Shown: positions 8,742 to 17,518 of the stretch, piece after piece
Numbering within the stretch: position 1 is the first letter of the stretch
How the letters are laid out: each line of letters begins with the position of its first letter
NCBI RefSeq assembly: GCF_928391935.1
Contig: NZ_CAKMTD010000006.1
Span: 62,001 to 126,000 of the forward strand
Origin: Rothia nasimurium
GTDB lineage: Bacteria; Actinomycetota; Actinomycetes; Actinomycetales; Micrococcaceae
DNA: 64,000 nucleotides
Direction of reading: 5' to 3'
The notes under the pieces: generated by a model
Told to the model about the DNA's origin: nothing
The model's input: the letters and a program-made list of their open reading frames with translations, nothing else
The model's database searches: none
Translations under genes and position numbers: made by a program

Positions 8742-9565
8742 GTTACGCCTCCTTCGAATCAGCAACCCGCCACAGCGAAGGCGAATCCATCATCGCCGAA
8801 GACATCGCCGCCTCCGGCGTACAGGCCAGTGACGCCGTAGCCCGCTACGCCCTCGCCCTGGGCGACGACGCCCTCATGCTCGGCCAGCGCCTGGCCCACT
8901 GGATCTCCCGCGCCCCCGAACTCGAAGAAGACATCGCCCTGGGCAACATCGCCCTCGACCTCATCGGCCACGCCCGCTTCTTCCTCACCTACGCAGGCAC
9001 CGCCTGGGGCAAAACCGAGGACGACCTAGCCTACTTCCGCGACGAAGAAGAATTCCGCTCAGCCCGCCTACCCGAACAAGAAAACGGGGACTTCGGGCAG
9101 ACCATCGCCCGCCAGCTCATCTTCAGCTACTACCAGCACGAACTCTACTCAGCCCTAGTGAAGTCTGAAGACCCCACCCTGGCCGCCATCGCCGCCAAAG
9201 CCCTCAAAGAAGTCGCCTACCACCAGGACCACGCCACCGCCTGGACCCTGCGCCTCGGTATCGGCACCGAAGAATCCAACCGCCGCATGCAAGAAGGCCT
9301 CTACTACATGTGGCCCTACATCGACGAACTCTTCTACGACTTCGAAGACGCCGTAGCCCTCCCCGGCGTAGCCGTCCTCCCCTCCACCCTGCGCGAGAAC
9401 TTCGAGACGCGCCTCCACGCCATCATCGAAGAAGCCCAGCTGAAGGTACCCGACGTACCCCAGGCCCGCGGCGGCGACCGCTCCGGCCAGTTCTCCGAAG
9501 CCCGCGGCCACATCCTCACCGAGCTCCAGGTCCTCGCCCGCGCCCACCCCGGCGCCACCTGGTAA
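8738..9565 (+). CDS. paaC: phenylacetyl-CoA epoxidase subunit C
   Basis: A 275-residue structural ferritin-like subunit of the phenylacetyl-CoA epoxidase. It shares the four-helix fold with PaaA; LGNIALDLIGHARFFLTYAG, FSYYQHELYSALV and AYHQDHATAWTLRLGIGTEE are recognisable PaaC blocks. The family generally lacks a working di-iron site and stabilises PaaA. The start overlaps the paaB stop by 4 bases. A 55-base C-rich gap separates it from paaD. Confidence 0.95.
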   Translation: MSYASFESATRHSEGESIIAEDIAASGVQASDAVARYALALGDDALMLGQRLAHWISRAPELEEDIALGNIALDLIGHARFFLTYAGTAWGKTEDDLAYFRDEEEFRSARLPEQENGDFGQTIARQLIFSYYQHELYSALVKSEDPTLAAIAAKALKEVAYHQDHATAWTLRLGIGTEESNRRMQEGLYYMWPYIDELFYDFEDAVALPGVAVLPSTLRENFETRLHAIIEEAQLKVPDVPQARGGDRSGQFSEARGHILTELQVLARAHPGATW

Positions 9566-9620
9566 AGCCGGGCGGACCGCGTCCTCACCCCCACACCACC
9601 CACCCCACAGGAGGCAGCCC

Positions 9621-10229
9621 ATGACCCCACCCACCCCCAAGGTCAGCAGCGAAGAAGCCAGCGCAGGCGTCGACTTCAGCTTCGGCTTCGACACCGACTC
9701 CGGCTACACAGCCCCCGCCCTCGAAACCGACAGCAGCGTCCCCGCCCCCGAAGGCTCCGACCCCACCCTGTGGAACCTGGCCGCCCGCGTAGCCGACCCC
9801 GAAATCCCCGTCCTCTCCATCGCAGACCTCGGGATTCTTCGGGCCACCCGCTACGAGGGCGACCAGCCGGTGGTCACCATCACCCCCACCTACTCCGGCT
9901 GCCCAGCCATGGACGCCATCACCACCACCATCCGCCAGGTCTTCACCGCCCACGGGGCACCGGCGCCCCGCATTGAAACCGTCCTCTCCCCCGCCTGGAG
10001 CACCGACTGGATGAGCGAAGCAGGCAAAGCCCGCCTAGCCGAATACGGAATAGCCCCTCCCACCGGCACCACCGCCGCAGGCCCCGTATCCCTCGGCCTA
10101 GCCGTCAAATGCCCCCGCTGCCACTCCCTCGCCACCCGCGAACTCACCCGCTTCGGCTCCACCTCCTGCAAGGCGCTCTACCAGTGCGACTCCTGCTCAG
10201 AGCCCTTCGACTACTTCAAAATCCACTAG
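9621..10229 (+). CDS. paaD: PaaD, MIP18-type Fe-S maturation protein
   Basis: A 202-residue protein with a variable acidic N-terminal tail (residues 1-45), a DUF59/MIP18-like domain (VADPEIPVLSIADLGILR, then TPTYSGCPAMDAI with the conserved Cys), and a C-terminal four-cysteine zinc-finger-like module (CPRC ... CDSC). PaaD is needed for assembly or function of the epoxidase complex, probably delivering iron-sulfur or iron centres. AGGAGGCAGCCC precedes ATG 9621. The N-terminal tail is longer than in E. coli PaaD. Confidence 0.93.
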   Translation: MTPPTPKVSSEEASAGVDFSFGFDTDSGYTAPALETDSSVPAPEGSDPTLWNLAARVADPEIPVLSIADLGILRATRYEGDQPVVTITPTYSGCPAMDAITTTIRQVFTAHGAPAPRIETVLSPAWSTDWMSEAGKARLAEYGIAPPTGTTAAGPVSLGLAVKCPRCHSLATRELTRFGSTSCKALYQCDSCSEPFDYFKIH

Positions 10230-10246
10230 CACAAACGAGAAAAGTC

Positions 10247-11398
10247 ATGACCGAAACCAGCACCCGCCGCCGGGCAACCTTCAACACCCTGACCGTCTCC
10301 GGCGTCCGCAAACTCACCAAAGACTCCGTCGAAGTCACCTTCGCCGTACCCGACGAGCTCGCTGCCGACTACGACTACCTGCCCGGCCAGTACGTCGCCC
10401 TCCGCGCCCAGATTGACGGGCAAGAAGTCCGCCGCTCCTACTCCATCTGCGCCGAACCCACCCCCGGCGAAATCCGCGTCGCCATCAAGCGCGACTTCGG
10501 CGGCCTCTTCTCTAACTGGGCCAACGACACCCTCGAACCCGGCTACCAGATCGACGTCATGAACCCCCAAGGTGCCTTCGTCTCCAAGAGCACCATCACC
10601 AGCCTCAACGACCCCGACAAAATCGCCGAGGACGCCACCGAAGCAGGCGGCCAGCACATGGTCGCCTTCGCCGCCGGTTCAGGTATCACCCCCATCATCG
10701 CCATTGCCCGCACCGTACTCAAGGCCAGCCCCACCAGCACCTTTGACCTGGTCTACGCCAATAAGTCGGCCATGGACGTCATGTTCGCCGAAGAAATCGG
10801 CGACCTCAAGGACCGCTACCCCACCCGCTTCGCCGTCCACCACGTACTCTCCCGCGAACAGCGCATCAACCCGCTCATGAGCGGCCGCATTGATGATGAG
10901 AAACTCAACGCTATCTTGGACCACGTCATTCAGGTGGACAAGGCCGACGAGTGGTTCCTCTGCGGTCCCTTTGAACTGGTGCAGCTTTGCCGCGACACCC
11001 TCGCCGAGCGCGGTGTGCGCGAGGACGACGTCCGCTTCGAACTCTTCACCACCGGCAAGCCCGAAACCCCCGCAGGCCAGCAGGGCCGGGCCGTGGAGGC
11101 TGACCCGTCCGGCGCTAACTACGCTATCTCCTTCAACCTGGACGGCACCTCCTCCTCCGTTGAATCCCCCATCTCCGCCAACGAGACCATCCTCAACGCC
11201 GCCCTGCGCGTACGGGCCGACGTCCCCTTCGCCTGCGCCGGTGGCGTCTGCGGAACCTGCCGCGCCAAGGTTGTTTCAGGTGACGTGAAGATGGAAGAAA
11301 ACTACGCCCTGGAAAAGGACGAGGTCGAGGCCGGCTACATTCTCACCTGCCAGACCCGCCCCTGCTCCGACGCCGTGACCGTGGACTTCGACGCCTAG
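10247..11398 (+). CDS. paaE: phenylacetyl-CoA epoxidase reductase subunit E
   Basis: A 383-residue electron-transfer subunit passing electrons from NADPH through FAD and a 2Fe-2S cluster to the PaaA di-iron site. Domains in order: FAD-binding barrel with RRSYSICAEP (about 60-70), nucleotide-binding domain with FAAGSGITPIIAIARTVL, and a C-terminal plant-type ferredoxin with CAGGVCGTCRAKV and LTCQTRP supplying four cysteines. ATG 10247 is 17 bases after the paaD stop; the frame is open upstream inside paaD, but this start gives the family length. No own promoter is seen. Confidence 0.95.
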   Translation: MTETSTRRRATFNTLTVSGVRKLTKDSVEVTFAVPDELAADYDYLPGQYVALRAQIDGQEVRRSYSICAEPTPGEIRVAIKRDFGGLFSNWANDTLEPGYQIDVMNPQGAFVSKSTITSLNDPDKIAEDATEAGGQHMVAFAAGSGITPIIAIARTVLKASPTSTFDLVYANKSAMDVMFAEEIGDLKDRYPTRFAVHHVLSREQRINPLMSGRIDDEKLNAILDHVIQVDKADEWFLCGPFELVQLCRDTLAERGVREDDVRFELFTTGKPETPAGQQGRAVEADPSGANYAISFNLDGTSSSVESPISANETILNAALRVRADVPFACAGGVCGTCRAKVVSGDVKMEENYALEKDEVEAGYILTCQTRPCSDAVTVDFDA

Positions 11399-11411
11399 GA
11401 AGGGTGTAGCC

Positions 11412-12182
11412 GTGATTGATCTGACCATTGAGGGCGCTGTTGCCGAGGTTGTGCTAAACGCCCCCGAGAAAATGAACGCCGTAAACGAGGCTGCCCTGGC
11501 CGAGCTTTCTGCCGCCTACGACGAGGCAGCTGCGGCGGGCGTCCGCGCCCTGCTTCTGCGCGGGGAGGGGCGCGGTTTCTGCGCCGGGCGCGACATTGCC
11601 GGTCTGGTGCCTGCTGAGGACGACGCCTACGGCTACCTGGCCGGGCAGGTAACCCCGCTGCTGAAGAAGATGAGCGCCTTCCCTGCCCCGACTTTCGCAG
11701 CGGTGCAGGGCCCCTGCCTGGGTGTTGGGCTGGGTCTGGCTATTGCTACGGACGTGGTCTATGTGGCTGAGAACGCCAAGATCGGCTCCCCCTTTGCCAA
11801 CCTGGGTGCCACCCTGGATTCTGGCGGGCACGCCCTCTTTGTGGAGCGGCTGGGCGCCCACCGGGCCCTGGACCTGATTTACACGGCTGACCTGATTTCT
11901 GGGGCTGAGGCTGTGGCTGCTGGGCTCTTTAGCCGGGCTGTTCCCGCCGAGGAGCTCCTGGACTTTACCCGCGAGAAGGTGGCCAAGGTGGCCGCCGGGG
12001 CGACCGGGGCTTTTGTTGCTTCGAAGCAGCTGGTGGCCCAGGTGCGCGACGCCCGGGTCGGCCTCTGGGAGTCTGTTGAAGCTGAGAACAAGGCCCAGGG
12101 CGACCTGTGCTCCTCTGCGGACTACGCCGAAGGCTTCGCCGCTTTCACAGAGAAGCGGACGCCGGTGTTTCGGGGTAAGTAG
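11412..12182 (+). CDS. paaG: enoyl-CoA hydratase/isomerase of the phenylacetate pathway (PaaG-like)
   Basis: A 256-residue crotonase-fold enzyme starting at GTG 11412 behind AGGAAGGG. GRGFCAGRDIAGL forms the oxyanion hole and resembles the GRGFCAGQDL of PaaG, which isomerises ring-1,2-epoxyphenylacetyl-CoA to the oxepin. PSLG-type catalytic residues correspond to FANLGATLDSGG. PaaF-type enoyl-CoA hydratase is the alternative. It ends the paa operon, 13 bases after paaE. Codon use shifts toward G/T-ending codons here compared with the very C-rich paaA-D. Confidence 0.75.
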   Translation: MIDLTIEGAVAEVVLNAPEKMNAVNEAALAELSAAYDEAAAAGVRALLLRGEGRGFCAGRDIAGLVPAEDDAYGYLAGQVTPLLKKMSAFPAPTFAAVQGPCLGVGLGLAIATDVVYVAENAKIGSPFANLGATLDSGGHALFVERLGAHRALDLIYTADLISGAEAVAAGLFSRAVPAEELLDFTREKVAKVAAGATGAFVASKQLVAQVRDARVGLWESVEAENKAQGDLCSSADYAEGFAAFTEKRTPVFRGK

Positions 12183-12220
12183 GCCCGGAGCGCCCTGAGC
12201 GCGAAGATCGCAAAGAGCGC

Positions 12221-12285
12221 GAACTGCGGGGTTTCTTTCGAGATGCGGATATTCTTACCGCAGTTCGAAAGAAACCCCGCAGTTC
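12221..12285. repeat. dispersed nested palindrome, copy 2 (subtype A)
   Basis: Perfect 21-base arms 12221-12241 and 12265-12285 (GAACTGCGGGGTTTCTTTCGA and complement) around GCGG-ATATTCTTA-CCGC. Sits between the convergent paa and hpa operons and may serve as terminator for both. Confidence 0.88.
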
Positions 12286-12321
12286 GTGTGTGGGGCGGGG
12301 GTAGGACGCGGGGGCTCGGCC

Positions 12322-13128
12322 CTAGTAGCCCACGTCAGTGGAGCCGGGGGCGGCGTCCTGAACAAAGCGGGCAGCCAGCTTCTTAGACTCTAAAGCCAAC
12401 AGCTGCACGTCAGCAGCCACCAGAATAAAATCAGCACCAGCAGCCAGGTAGTCCTCTGCCTGCGCCGGGTCAAAAGCATTCACACCAACCTTCACCCCGG
12501 CAGAACGAGCTATCGCGATAACTCGCTTCACGGCGTCCACCACCTGCGGGTGGTTCTGCTGGCCCAGCAACCCCATGGAGGCAGCCAGATCTGAAGGCCC
12601 GATGAAAACCCCGGCCAGGCCGTCCACCGCGCAAATCTCTTCAGCATTCGCCACGGCAGCCGCTGACTCGATCTGCACAAAAAGCGAAATGTACTTCTCA
12701 GCCTCGGTCAGGTAGCCGGGCACCCCGCCCCAGCGGGCTGAACGGGACAGGGCAGACCCCACCCCGCGCACCCCCGCCGGGGGATAGCGGGTAGCAGCGA
12801 CCGCGTCCCGGGCCATCTGGGCCGTATCGACCATGGGAATGAGCAGGTTCTGGGCACCGGCGTCCAAGAACTGCTTAACAGCGACAACGTCCAGGGAGGG
12901 CAGGCGCACCATGGTCTGCACCGGGTAGGCGGCCGTCACCTGCAGGAGCTGCTGCACCGTCTCAAGGCTGGCAACCCCGTGCTCCCCGTCAATGAGTAGC
13001 CAGTCCAGGCCGGAACCGGCGCAGATTTCGGCGGCCACCGGTGAACCTGAGCAAACCCACATGCCCACGGCGGGGCGTCCGAGGGTGTGCAGGTGCTGGC
13101 CGAAAGGAGGGTCTAGACGAAGCGACAC
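12322..13128 (-). CDS. hpaI: 4-hydroxy-2-oxoheptanedioate aldolase
   Basis: A class II pyruvate aldolase of the HpcH/HpaI family, last step of homoprotocatechuate breakdown: cleavage of 4-hydroxy-2-oxoheptane-1,7-dioate to pyruvate and succinate semialdehyde. Motifs: LLIDGEHGVAS with the catalytic His, MVRLP Arg, metal-binding Glu in VQIESAAAVAN and Asp in FIGPSDLAAS, and RYPPAGVRGVGSALSR for substrate binding. I take GTG 13128 as start (268 residues), aligning with the E. coli N-terminus and overlapping hpaH by 16 bases; the frame continues to 13185 within hpaH. The ribosome site is weak, as expected for a coupled start. Confidence 0.9.
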   Translation of the reverse strand: MSLRLDPPFGQHLHTLGRPAVGMWVCSGSPVAAEICAGSGLDWLLIDGEHGVASLETVQQLLQVTAAYPVQTMVRLPSLDVVAVKQFLDAGAQNLLIPMVDTAQMARDAVAATRYPPAGVRGVGSALSRSARWGGVPGYLTEAEKYISLFVQIESAAAVANAEEICAVDGLAGVFIGPSDLAASMGLLGQQNHPQVVDAVKRVIAIARSAGVKVGVNAFDPAQAEDYLAAGADFILVAADVQLLALESKKLAARFVQDAAPGSTDVGY

Positions 13129-13898
13129 GTTACTGCCCCTAGATCCCCGTAGTCGGCATGGACGGTATCCCCCGGGTACACCCACATGGGCTTGGTGAAA
13201 GAACCGGCCAGAATAATCTCACCGGCTGTGAGGGAATCCCCGTGGGCAGCCAGCTTGTTGGCCAGCCAGGCAACACCGTTGGCCGGGTGGTTCAGGACGG
13301 CGGCGGCCACCCCGGTGTCTTCAATCTGCTCGTTGCGGTAGAGCAGGGCCGAAACCCAGCGCAGGTCAATAGAGGCCGGGTCAACCGGATTACCCCCGTA
13401 GACCATGGCGCCCAGGGCGGCGTTGTCGCTGATGGTGTCGACGATAGTACGGCCCTCCATCTCAATGCGGGAGCTCAGAATTTCTAGGGCTGGAACCACA
13501 TATTCGGTGGCCCGCAGCACGTCGAAAATGGTGACGTTGGGGCCGGTCAGGTCGTCCTTGAGCACGAAAGCCAGCTCAACCTCAATACGCACGTTGGAGT
13601 ACTGGGAGTGCTCAATGACCGAGCCGTTTTCGTAGACCTGGTCAGCGAAGATGGCCCCGTAATCGGGTTCGGTAATGCCGGTGGCTTCTTGCATGACCTT
13701 GGAGGTCAGCCCGATTTTGCGGCCAACGAGGCGGCGGCCAGCGGCTTCGCCCCGGGCCCGCCACATGTTCTGCACCGCGTAGGAGTCCTCAACGGTCATG
13801 TCGGGGTAGGTGGCGGTCAGGCGCGGAATCATGGTGCGATTGGCCTCGGCCTCGGCCAGGTCATCGGCAATTTGGGTGAGCTGTTCTTGAGTGAGCAT
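13113..13898 (-). CDS. hpaH: 2-oxo-hepta-4-ene-1,7-dioate hydratase
   Basis: A 261-residue hydratase adding water to 2-oxo-hept-4-ene-1,7-dioate, the step before HpaI. The fold is FAH-like; metal ligands are in [14 protein letters not shown] (ExE), and [12 protein letters not shown] and the [11 protein letters not shown] block are characteristic of the HpaH/MhpD group. ATG 13898. It overlaps hpaI by 16 bases and is separated from hpaD upstream by a 154-base segment containing a long inverted repeat. Confidence 0.92.
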   Translation of the reverse strand: MLTQEQLTQIADDLAEAEANRTMIPRLTATYPDMTVEDSYAVQNMWRARGEAAGRRLVGRKIGLTSKVMQEATGITEPDYGAIFADQVYENGSVIEHSQYSNVRIEVELAFVLKDDLTGPNVTIFDVLRATEYVVPALEILSSRIEMEGRTIVDTISDNAALGAMVYGGNPVDPASIDLRWVSALLYRNEQIEDTGVAAAVLNHPANGVAWLANKLAAHGDSLTAGEIILAGSFTKPMWVYPGDTVHADYGDLGAVTCRFV

Positions 13899-13920
13899 AG
13901 CTAGCTTTCAATACTGCGGG

Positions 13921-14032
13921 GGTGCTTGAGGGATATGCTCGCCGCCGACTGGCTGGGTCTGGCGTGAATTGGGGCGAGCGCCCCGCGCGAGCCCCAAGAG
14001 GGTCAGTCGGCTAGAGCATATCCCGAAGCACC
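13921..14032. terminator. long imperfect inverted repeat between hpaD and hpaH
   Basis: Arms 13921-13951 and 14004-14032 pair as GGTGCTT/AAGCACC, GGGATATGCTC/GAGCATATCCC and GCCGACTG/CAGTCGGC with small bulges, and an inner hairpin TTGGGGC (13969-13975)/GCCCCAA (13991-13997). It lies inside an otherwise co-directional operon, so it may be a partial terminator or an mRNA-stabilising/processing element setting different levels of hpaD and hpaHI. Confidence 0.6.
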
Positions 14033-14052
14033 GAACTTATGTATTTCAGTCT

Positions 14053-15159
14053 TTACAGCTGGTGGCCCAGCTTGTATTCGCCCTTCTTCCAGTCGGGCAT
14101 GTCTTCTTCGCCTGCGCGGGTGTAGGAGAAGCCGTCGGCGCCGATGGTTTGTTCCATTTCGGAGTCATCGGTGCGTTCGACCAGGGGTACCAGGTTGCCG
14201 TCGAGGTCGAGGACGCGGGAGGCGTCGGTGTACCAGGAGGGCACGACGGGGGTGCCCCACCAGTCGCGGCGCTGGTTGTCGTGCACATCCCAGGTGACGC
14301 GGGGGTTGTCGGGGTCGCCGGTGTAGTAGTCCTGGGTGTAGATTTCGACGCGGTGGCCGTCGGGGTCGCGCAGGTAGAGGTAGTAGGCGTTGGAGACGCC
14401 GTGGCGGCCGGGGCCGCGTTCGATGTGGTCGGAAAGACGCAGGGCACCGAGTTTGTCGCAGATGGCGATGATGTTGTGCTTTTCGTGGGTGGCGAAGGCG
14501 ACGTGGTGCATGCGGGGGCCGTCGCCGCCGGTCATGGCGGTGTCGTGGACGGTGGGCTTGCGGCGCATCCAGGCGGCGTAGGAGGTGCCGGCTTCGTCCT
14601 GGATGTCTTCGGTGACGCGGAAGCCGAGGTCTTCCATGTATTCGATGGCCTTGGGGACGTCGGGGGTGACCTGGTTGAAGTGGTCGAGGCGGACGAGGGC
14701 GCCGGGGGTGTGGAGTTCGTAGCGCCAGGCGAGGCGTTCGACGTGGTCGACGTCGTAGAAGAATTCGTAGGGGAAGCCGAGGGGGTCGAGGACGCGCACG
14801 GAGTCGCCGAGGCCCTTGACGAAGCCGTCCTTCTTGCGGCGTACCTCGCAGCCGCGGGCGGTGTAGAACTTTTCGGCCTTGTCGAGGTCTTCGGGGGTGC
14901 GGACGCGGTAGGAGAAGGCGGCGACGGCGGGAACGTCGCCCTTGCGGAGGATTAGGTTGTGGTGGATGAACTCTTCAAGGGAGCGCAGGTAGATGGTGTT
15001 CTCGTCTTCTTCGGTGACGACGAGGCCGAGCACGTCGACATAGAAGTTGCGGGAGCGTTCGAGGTCGGTGACGACCAGTTCCATGGAGGCGCAGCGGACG
15101 ATGTCAGGTGCGTTTTCGTCGGGGACGATGACGGGGTAGTCAACAAAGGTAGGTGACAT
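14053..15159 (-). CDS. hpaD: homoprotocatechuate (3,4-dihydroxyphenylacetate) 2,3-dioxygenase
   Basis: A 368-residue type I extradiol ring-cleavage dioxygenase with two vicinal-oxygen-chelate repeats. The metal triad His160, His219 and Glu272 (in LVRLDHFNQ, PRMHHVAFA and HRVEIYTQDYY) is each 5 residues on from the His155/His214/Glu267 known in Brevibacterium and Arthrobacter HPCD, so it is clearly of that family. It opens the ring of 3,4-dihydroxyphenylacetate to 5-carboxymethyl-2-hydroxymuconate semialdehyde. The start at 15159 has only a weak ribosome site (GAAAGC). 78 bases separate it from hpaE. Confidence 0.95.
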   Translation of the reverse strand: MSPTFVDYPVIVPDENAPDIVRCASMELVVTDLERSRNFYVDVLGLVVTEEDENTIYLRSLEEFIHHNLILRKGDVPAVAAFSYRVRTPEDLDKAEKFYTARGCEVRRKKDGFVKGLGDSVRVLDPLGFPYEFFYDVDHVERLAWRYELHTPGALVRLDHFNQVTPDVPKAIEYMEDLGFRVTEDIQDEAGTSYAAWMRRKPTVHDTAMTGGDGPRMHHVAFATHEKHNIIAICDKLGALRLSDHIERGPGRHGVSNAYYLYLRDPDGHRVEIYTQDYYTGDPDNPRVTWDVHDNQRRDWWGTPVVPSWYTDASRVLDLDGNLVPLVERTDDSEMEQTIGADGFSYTRAGEEDMPDWKKGEYKLGHQL

Positions 15160-15237
15160 GGTTTTTGCTTTCTTGGGTGGGGCGGTCGCCGGGAGGCTAC
15201 GGTGCCTGCCCGGCGGCCGCGAGTGTGTGGTGGGGTT

Positions 15238-16743
15238 TTAGTCGGCCTTGCCGAAGACGGGGTTGTGGACTTCGCCGAGGTTGATGTGGACGGCCTGCTG
15301 GTCGGTGTAGAAGTCGATGGAGCGGTAGCCGCCTTCGTGCCCGAGGCCGGAGGCTTTGACGCCGCCGAAGGGGGTACGGAGGTCGCGGACGTTGTTGGAG
15401 TTGAGCCAGACCATGCCTGCTTCGACGGCCTGGGAGAAGTTGTGGGCGCGTTGCAGGTTGGAGGTCCAGATGTAGGCGGCGAGGCCGTACTTGGTGTTGT
15501 TAGCCAGTTCCAGGGCTTCTTCGTCGGTGTCGAAGGGGGTGATAGCGACAACGGGGCCGAAGATTTCTTCTTGGAAGATTCGGGCGTCGGGGGCGACGTC
15601 GGCGAAGACGGTGGGGAGGACGAAGTTACCTTCGGGGAAGTCAGCGGGGCGTTCGCCGCCGGCGACGAGGCGGGCTTCGGTCTTACCGATTTCTACGTAG
15701 GACATGACCTTTTCGTAGTGTTCGGGGTGCACCAGGGCGCCGACTTCGGTGGCGGGGTCTGAGGGCAGACCGACTTTGACGCGCTTGGCCTGGGCGGCGT
15801 AGCGTTCAACGAATTCGTCGTAAATGCTGCGCTGGACCAGGATGCGGGAGCCTGCGGTGCAGCGTTCACCGTTGAGGGAGAAAACGCCGAAGATGGTGGC
15901 GTTGATGGCGGTTTCAAGGTCGGCATCTTCGAAGACAACGGCCGGGGACTTGCCGCCGAGTTCCATGGAGAGGCCCTTGAGGTAGGGGGCTGCGTTGGCG
16001 AAGATGATTTGCCCGGTCTTGGATTCGCCGGTGAAGGAGATGAGGGGGACCTCGGGGTGCTTGACCAGGGCGTCACCTGCGGTTTCGCCGAAGCCGTTGA
16101 CCAGGTTGAAGACGCCAGCCGGTAGGCCTGCTTCTTCGAAGATTCCGGCCCAGAGGGAGGCGGAGAGGGGGGTGAATTCGGCGGGCTTGAGGACGACGGT
16201 GTTACCGGTGGCCAGGGCCGGGGCCAGCTTCCAGGACTCCAGCATGAAGGGGGTGTTCCAGGGGGTGATCAGGCCGGCGACGCCAATGGGCTTGCGGTTG
16301 ACGTAGTTGACCTGACGGCCGGGGACCTTGAAGGCGTCATCGGTCTGGGCGACGATGAGGTCGGCGAAGAAGCGGAAGTTTTCGGCGGCGCGTCGGGCCT
16401 GGCCCTTGGCCTGGGTGATGGGGAGGCCGGAGTCGAAGGATTCCATCTGGGCGAGGGCGTCCTCGCGGGATTCGACGATGTCGGCGATCTTCATGAGCAC
16501 GCGGGCGCGTTCGCGCGGGAGCATACGGGGCCAGGGGCCTTCGGTGAAGGCTGTGCGGGCAGCAGCTACAGCGGCTTCGATGTCTTCTTTCTTGCCCGAG
16601 GCAGCCTGGATGTAGGGCTGGTTGGTGACGGGGTCGAGCACGTCGAAGGTTTCACCGTCGATGGAGTCGACGAACTGGCCGTTGATGTAGTGCTGGATGC
16701 GCTCGGGCAGCCCGGCAGGCTTGGCGGGGGTGGGGGTGCTCAT
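15238..16743 (-). CDS. hpaE: 5-carboxymethyl-2-hydroxymuconate semialdehyde dehydrogenase
   Basis: A 501-residue NAD-dependent aldehyde dehydrogenase oxidising the ring-cleavage product of HpaD. Motifs: ITPWNTPFMLESWKLAPALA, the general base in KGLSMELGGKSPAVVFEDAD, and the catalytic Cys in FSLNGERCTAGSRILVQ. The FSLNGERCTAGSR segment is typical of the HpaE subfamily. ATG 16743 is preceded by AAAGGAG; the frame continues upstream over the regulator gene but that part is not coding. Gap to the GntR gene is 34 bases. Confidence 0.93.
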   Translation of the reverse strand: MSTPTPAKPAGLPERIQHYINGQFVDSIDGETFDVLDPVTNQPYIQAASGKKEDIEAAVAAARTAFTEGPWPRMLPRERARVLMKIADIVESREDALAQMESFDSGLPITQAKGQARRAAENFRFFADLIVAQTDDAFKVPGRQVNYVNRKPIGVAGLITPWNTPFMLESWKLAPALATGNTVVLKPAEFTPLSASLWAGIFEEAGLPAGVFNLVNGFGETAGDALVKHPEVPLISFTGESKTGQIIFANAAPYLKGLSMELGGKSPAVVFEDADLETAINATIFGVFSLNGERCTAGSRILVQRSIYDEFVERYAAQAKRVKVGLPSDPATEVGALVHPEHYEKVMSYVEIGKTEARLVAGGERPADFPEGNFVLPTVFADVAPDARIFQEEIFGPVVAITPFDTDEEALELANNTKYGLAAYIWTSNLQRAHNFSQAVEAGMVWLNSNNVRDLRTPFGGVKASGLGHEGGYRSIDFYTDQQAVHINLGEVHNPVFGKAD

Positions 16744-16777
16744 GGATAAACTCCTTTGTCTGATAAGAGCTGGTGGT

Positions 16778-17500
16778 TTAGGGGCTAGTGAGTTGGGGTT
16801 CTTTGCTGGTGAGGTAGCTTGCGAGGGTGGCTTTGCGGTGGTCGCGGGCGGCCCGTTCGATCTCCTGCTCGCTGGCCCCGTCTTCGATGAGGCGGATGAT
16901 TTCAGCGTGTTCAGCGACCGATTGGGCGGCCCGGGTGGGAACGAAGGAGAAAGTTGATTCTCGCAGGTTTCCCAGGCGGCTCCATTCGGCCTCGACCAAT
17001 TCGAGGAGCCTGTCGTTGGGGCAGGCTGAGCAGAGTTTTTGGTGGAAGCGGTGGTTGATCTCGGTGAAGGCCTTGGGGTCAAAGTCTTCCAGGAGGGCTT
17101 CGAGTTGGGCGTTGAGGTCCTTGGCTTCTTGGAGGTCTTGGGCGGTGAGGTAGGGGGCAGATTTTGAGGTGGCTGCCCCCTCAAGCAACCCGAGGCACTG
17201 CATGCTGTGGGTGTAGGCTGACTCGTCGACCATGGCCACCTTGGCACCGACGTTCCGTTCGAAGGTTGCCAGCCCTTCAGCTTCCAGCCGCCTGATGGCC
17301 TCGCGCACGGGTACTACTGACATGTCGAGGTCGGTAGCCAGGGTTGAGAGGGTGAGGCGGTGCCCGGGGGCTAGTTCGTGGGAGACGATTCTCTCGCGAA
17401 TCTTCTGGTAGGCGACCTCAACCTTAGAGAGGCTGGGAGGGACTGCGATGTAGTCGGGGTGCAAGTGGGGAAGGGGGCGGCGGGAGTCAGTGGTGGTCAC
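16778..17500 (-). CDS. GntR/FadR-family transcriptional regulator of the hpa operon
   Basis: A 240-residue regulator with an N-terminal winged helix-turn-helix (residues about 25-95: YQKIRERIVSHELAPGHRLT, then DMSVVPVREAIRRLEAEGLA) and a C-terminal FCD ligand-binding domain with metal-type histidines (NHRFHQKLCSACPNDRL, AEHAEIIRLI). It starts at GTG 17500. Located inside the hpa operon, 18 bases after the FAH-RraA fusion, it most probably responds to an aromatic acid or pathway intermediate. The twin ATCGTATATGATT sites at 19047 and 19217 are candidate operators. Confidence 0.88.
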   Translation of the reverse strand: MTTTDSRRPLPHLHPDYIAVPPSLSKVEVAYQKIRERIVSHELAPGHRLTLSTLATDLDMSVVPVREAIRRLEAEGLATFERNVGAKVAMVDESAYTHSMQCLGLLEGAATSKSAPYLTAQDLQEAKDLNAQLEALLEDFDPKAFTEINHRFHQKLCSACPNDRLLELVEAEWSRLGNLRESTFSFVPTRAAQSVAEHAEIIRLIEDGASEQEIERAARDHRKATLASYLTSKEPQLTSP

Positions 17501-17518
17501 AGCTGGTTCCTACAGGGG

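Noticed and set aside
13969..14955. 328-codon plus-strand frame opposite hpaD
   Set aside because: Val/Gly/Asp-rich shadow of the dioxygenase; it also crosses the long inverted repeat.
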